A DNA stretch of 15,904 bases from Deltaproteobacteria bacterium (GTDB taxonomy: Bacteria; Myxococcota; Polyangia; Polyangiales; B10-G4): positions 1 through 15,904 of the forward strand of contig JAFDCW010000016.1 in NCBI GenBank assembly GCA_019312705.1, read 5' to 3'. Each line of letters opens with the position of its first letter. Within the stretch, counting starts at the first letter, position 1. The translations under genes were made by a program, and so were the position numbers. Shown piece after piece: positions 14,643 through 15,904 of the stretch. Under the pieces are notes generated by a model that saw only the letters and a program-made list of their open reading frames with translations, was not told where the DNA came from and ran no database searches.

Positions 14643-14670
14643 GCTCGGGCCCGATGCGGGCCCGGCGAGC
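14643..14670. other. GC-rich hairpin between the two divergent short frames
   Basis: GGGCCCG (14647-14653) and CGGGCCC (14657-14663) pair perfectly around ATG, with outer pairing of GCTC (14643-14646) and GAGC (14667-14670) after a small bulge. No T run follows on either strand. It could separate the divergent transcripts or be a structured RNA element. Confidence 0.45.
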
Positions 14671-14732
14671 GAGCGCCGGCTGCGGCCGTGACTGGGCCAG
14701 CGCACGGCGGCGCGGGGGCGGCTTCACGAGCG

Positions 14733-14738
14733 AAGGAG
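14733..14738 (+). promoter_or_regulatory. Strong ribosome binding site of the four-helix-bundle remnant
   Basis: AAGGAG, seven bases before the ATG at 14746. The surrounding CGAGCGAAGGAGC (14727-14739) is also present on the minus strand before the divergent ATG at 14586 (14603-14591). Confidence 0.7.
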
Positions 14739-14745
14739 CTCTTCC

Positions 14746-14883
14746 ATGCAGAACTTTCAGTGTTACCAACTTGCGTTGAGTGCGGTTCGGTTGGTCCGGC
14801 CGTTGATTGACGGGATCGAAGTTCATGACCGGGTATTCGCGGAAGGCAAATGGCGGACCGTCGGCGGCCGCCGCAGAGGCTGA
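14746..14883 (+). pseudogene. Truncated four-helix-bundle (S23/IVP, Avd-like) protein gene
   Basis: 45-residue frame starting MQNFQCYQLALSAVRLVRPL and continuing through IDGIEVHDRVFA to AEGKWRT and a stop at 14881. The start matches the first helix of the four-helix-bundle family (about 110-130 residues; 23S rRNA intervening-sequence protein and Avd relatives). In intact members, a segment of roughly 15-20 residues containing LRRAxxSxxLN lies between the HDxxLA region and the AEG motif; here HDRVFA is joined directly to EG, as if an in-frame deletion had removed it, and the stop comes soon after. The remaining two helices are not found in any frame before the repeat array. The ribosome site is strong, so a 45-residue peptide may still be made. 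Family assignment is from recognition of the pattern, not a search. Function of the family outside Avd is largely unknown. Confidence 0.5.
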
Positions 14884-14956
14884 GACACGGGCAACCAACC
14901 GCCGGCTGTCTCGGACCAGCCCCGTCGGGAACTCCCCTCGGAGTAGCAGGCCCAGG

Positions 14957-15070
14957 GGGAACGGCCGCCGGCACGGCCCCGGAAACGGCCACGGGAACGG
15001 CCACGGCCACGGGAACAGCAACGGGAGCGGCCACGGCCACGGGAACGGTGGCGGGAACGGCCACGGCCCC
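14957..15070 (+). repeat. Hexanucleotide array (GGNNAC)n, plus strand, about 19 units
   Basis: Units are mainly GGCCAC and GGGAAC, with degenerate ones at both ends and in the middle (AGCAAC, GGGAGC, GGTGGC). It has the same consensus as the array at 14438-14530 but on the opposite strand, so the two could pair imperfectly in RNA or single-stranded DNA. A frame through it would read Gly-Asn-Gly-His. Confidence 0.9.
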
Positions 15071-15108
15071 CCTCGACCCAACAACTAAACAAGTAAACCT
15101 AGCGTCCC

Positions 15109-15666
15109 CTATTCGCCTAGGAGGGCTCTTTCTAGTGCTTCGAAGCGCACCTCTAGGCGAGCGTCGAGGGTGCCGAGCTCGGTGTGCACGATGCATCCGC
15201 CGGGGGTGACGGCGGGGGCTTCGACGACTTCGACGCCGGGGAGGGCTGTGCGGATGCGGGGGGCGTCGGTGGGGTGGACCTCGACGCGAACGCGCTTGGC
15301 ACGGCGGGCGCGGTCGAGGACGTCTCGGACGATGGCGGTGGTCTTGTCTGGGTCGAGGGCGAGTTCGCCGGTGACGATGTGGCGGGCCGCCGACAGTGCG
15401 ATGCGGCTCGCTTCAGCCTCGGCCCCGGCGAGGGCGCCGTCGCGGATCTTCGCCGCGGCGGCGAGCATCGCGGCGGCTCGCGTGTCGGCCTCGGCTCGGC
15501 CCCGGGCGTCGGCGTCTCGTTCGATCTCCCGGGCTTCGGCGCGCGCGACTTCGAGGATTTTCCGGGCCTCGATCTTCGCGCCTTCGACGATTCCCTTGGC
15601 TTCGGCGGTCGCGTCGACCACCTCGCCGGGGACCACGGGGCCGCCGTCGCGGATTACCCGCGCCAT
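15109..15666 (-). CDS. sctL: Type III secretion stator protein (SctL/FliH family)
   Basis: 185 residues, soluble. SctL/FliH proteins form the peripheral stalk that binds and regulates the SctN/FliI ATPase at the cytoplasmic face of type III secretion or flagellar export. Seen here: a long Ala/Glu/Arg-rich helix (about 19-95, typical of the family's elongated coiled region), and a C-terminal domain ending GGCIVHTELGTLDARLEVRF (151-170), which is the characteristic family end (GGC or GGI, then TExGxxDA). The V/A-type ATPase E subunit is a distant alternative; the ending favours SctL. A GGAG (15675-15672) lies five bases before the ATG at 15666, and the upstream gene overlaps the start by 13 bp, so translation is coupled. 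No sctN follows; instead the next 38 bp lead into the hexamer array. Confidence 0.75.
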   Translation of the reverse strand: MARVIRDGGPVVPGEVVDATAEAKGIVEGAKIEARKILEVARAEAREIERDADARGRAEADTRAAAMLAAAAKIRDGALAGAEAEASRIALSAARHIVTGELALDPDKTTAIVRDVLDRARRAKRVRVEVHPTDAPRIRTALPGVEVVEAPAVTPGGCIVHTELGTLDARLEVRFEALERALLGE

Positions 15667-15902
15667 GCGGACTCCACGGTAAGACCGAGCTCCGAGAGCT
15701 CGCGGCCGGCTCGTCCGAGGGCATCGCCGTCGGCGCCGCCGGCGGCGCCCCGGGCGAGGGCGCCGAGGGACCGGACCCTGCCGCCGCCATGGGCGGCCGC
15801 CGCGATGAGCAGGGCCGGCGGGGGAGAGAGCGCCTCGCGGTCTTCGTGGGCGGCTAGGGTCAAGACCGCCGCCGCTTCTTCCGCATCGAGGGCCTCGAGG
15901 AA
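15654..15902 (-). CDS. C-terminal part of an upstream secretion-operon gene, possibly sctK
   Basis: The frame is open from the right edge to a TAA at 15656-15654, giving at least 82 C-terminal residues: FLEALDAEEAAAVLTLAAHE at the edge and ELSELGLTVESAWRG at the end. It is Ala/Gly/Leu-rich and helical, with no recognised motif. It overlaps sctL by 13 bp, a tight operon arrangement. In many type III secretion operons the gene just before sctL is sctK, so that is a positional guess only. The start lies outside the window. Confidence 0.55.
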   Translation of the reverse strand, partial: FLEALDAEEAAAVLTLAAHEDREALSPPPALLIAAAAHGGGRVRSLGALARGAAGGADGDALGRAGRELSELGLTVESAWRG

Positions 15903-15904
15903 GG

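Larger units (their letters stand above)
14354..15108. other. 755-bp stretch without a conventional gene: divergent repeat cassette
   Basis: Between the membrane-protein gene and sctL. Contents from left to right: an AT-richer spacer (14376-14400), a minus-strand hexamer array (14438-14530), a short minus-strand reading frame starting at 14586 with a good ribosome site, a strong hairpin (14643-14670), a short plus-strand reading frame starting at 14746 with a good ribosome site and four-helix-bundle similarity, a plus-strand hexamer array (14957-15070) and a 38-bp spacer. No transposase, terminal duplication or integrase is seen. Confidence 0.7.

Noticed and set aside
14438..15070. CRISPR array or diversity-generating retroelement
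   Set aside because: The repeats are contiguous hexamers with no spacers, and there is no reverse transcriptase, template/variable repeat pair or cas gene in the window.
14807..15088. Plus-strand frame ending in Gly-Asn-Gly-His repeats
   Set aside because: No ribosome site at its start and it is out of frame with the four-helix-bundle head; it could be the original tail only if a frameshift is assumed.
14390..15196. 268-residue minus-strand frame reading both arrays, with Gly-Asn-Gly-His repeats at its end
   Set aside because: It covers the end of sctL in a different frame, lacks a ribosome site at its start and is Pro/Arg/Ser-rich between the arrays.

Overview
The window is GC-rich DNA (codon third positions are mostly G or C) with the hallmarks of a predatory or social delta-type bacterium, most likely Myxococcota (Polyangia/Sandaracinaceae-like; this is inference from gene content, not from a marker gene). 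The evidence is a Hanks-type Ser/Thr kinase with an extracytoplasmic domain, a tandem-FHA membrane protein, Asp-Ala-Gly-rich lipoproteins, an OmpA protein with thrombospondin type-3 calcium repeats, a type III secretion stator gene, and (GGNNAC)n arrays beside a four-helix-bundle gene remnant.

Left block (1-4741, all minus strand): a VWA-domain lipoprotein with a C-terminal repeat region, a small single-PDZ membrane protein translationally coupled to it, a degenerate sodium:alanine-symporter-like membrane protein with a soluble insert, and, after an 18-bp perfect inverted repeat that starts at the symporter-like stop codon, methylthioadenosine phosphorylase (mtnP), which runs off the left edge. 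The first three look like one envelope-directed operon; mtnP is purine/methionine salvage.

Middle block (4888-12688, plus strand), divergent from the left block: tandem-FHA/TM/periplasmic protein, OmpA-TSP3 outer membrane protein, a diverged DUF1232-like protein, a small lipoprotein coupled to a glycerophosphodiester phosphodiesterase, and a Ser/Thr kinase with a TM segment and a helical extracytoplasmic domain. FHA domains read phosphothreonine, so the FHA protein and the kinase may belong to one signalling circuit, but they are 4 kb apart and no link is shown by the sequence. A good sigma70-type promoter precedes the FHA gene. Two genes (9502, 10874) have a -10-like hexamer exactly 7 nt before the start codon and no Shine-Dalgarno, suggesting leaderless mRNAs.

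Right block (12668-15904, minus strand): a signal-peptide membrane protein of unknown family that overlaps the kinase gene tail-to-tail by 21 bp; a 755-bp stretch without a conventional gene (14354-15108); then sctL of a type III secretion system and the end of another gene upstream that overlaps sctL by 13 bp. The 755-bp stretch is the most unusual part: two hexanucleotide arrays, (GGNNAC)n, one on each strand and pointing outward, enclose two divergent short ORFs that share an AGCGAAGGAGC ribosome-binding segment. One of them (14746-14883) is a 45-residue protein beginning like a four-helix-bundle (S23/IVP, Avd-like) protein and apparently truncated by an internal deletion. This looks like a decayed or minimal repeat cassette sitting at the end of the secretion operon.

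No tRNA, rRNA, CRISPR array, transposase or integrase was seen.
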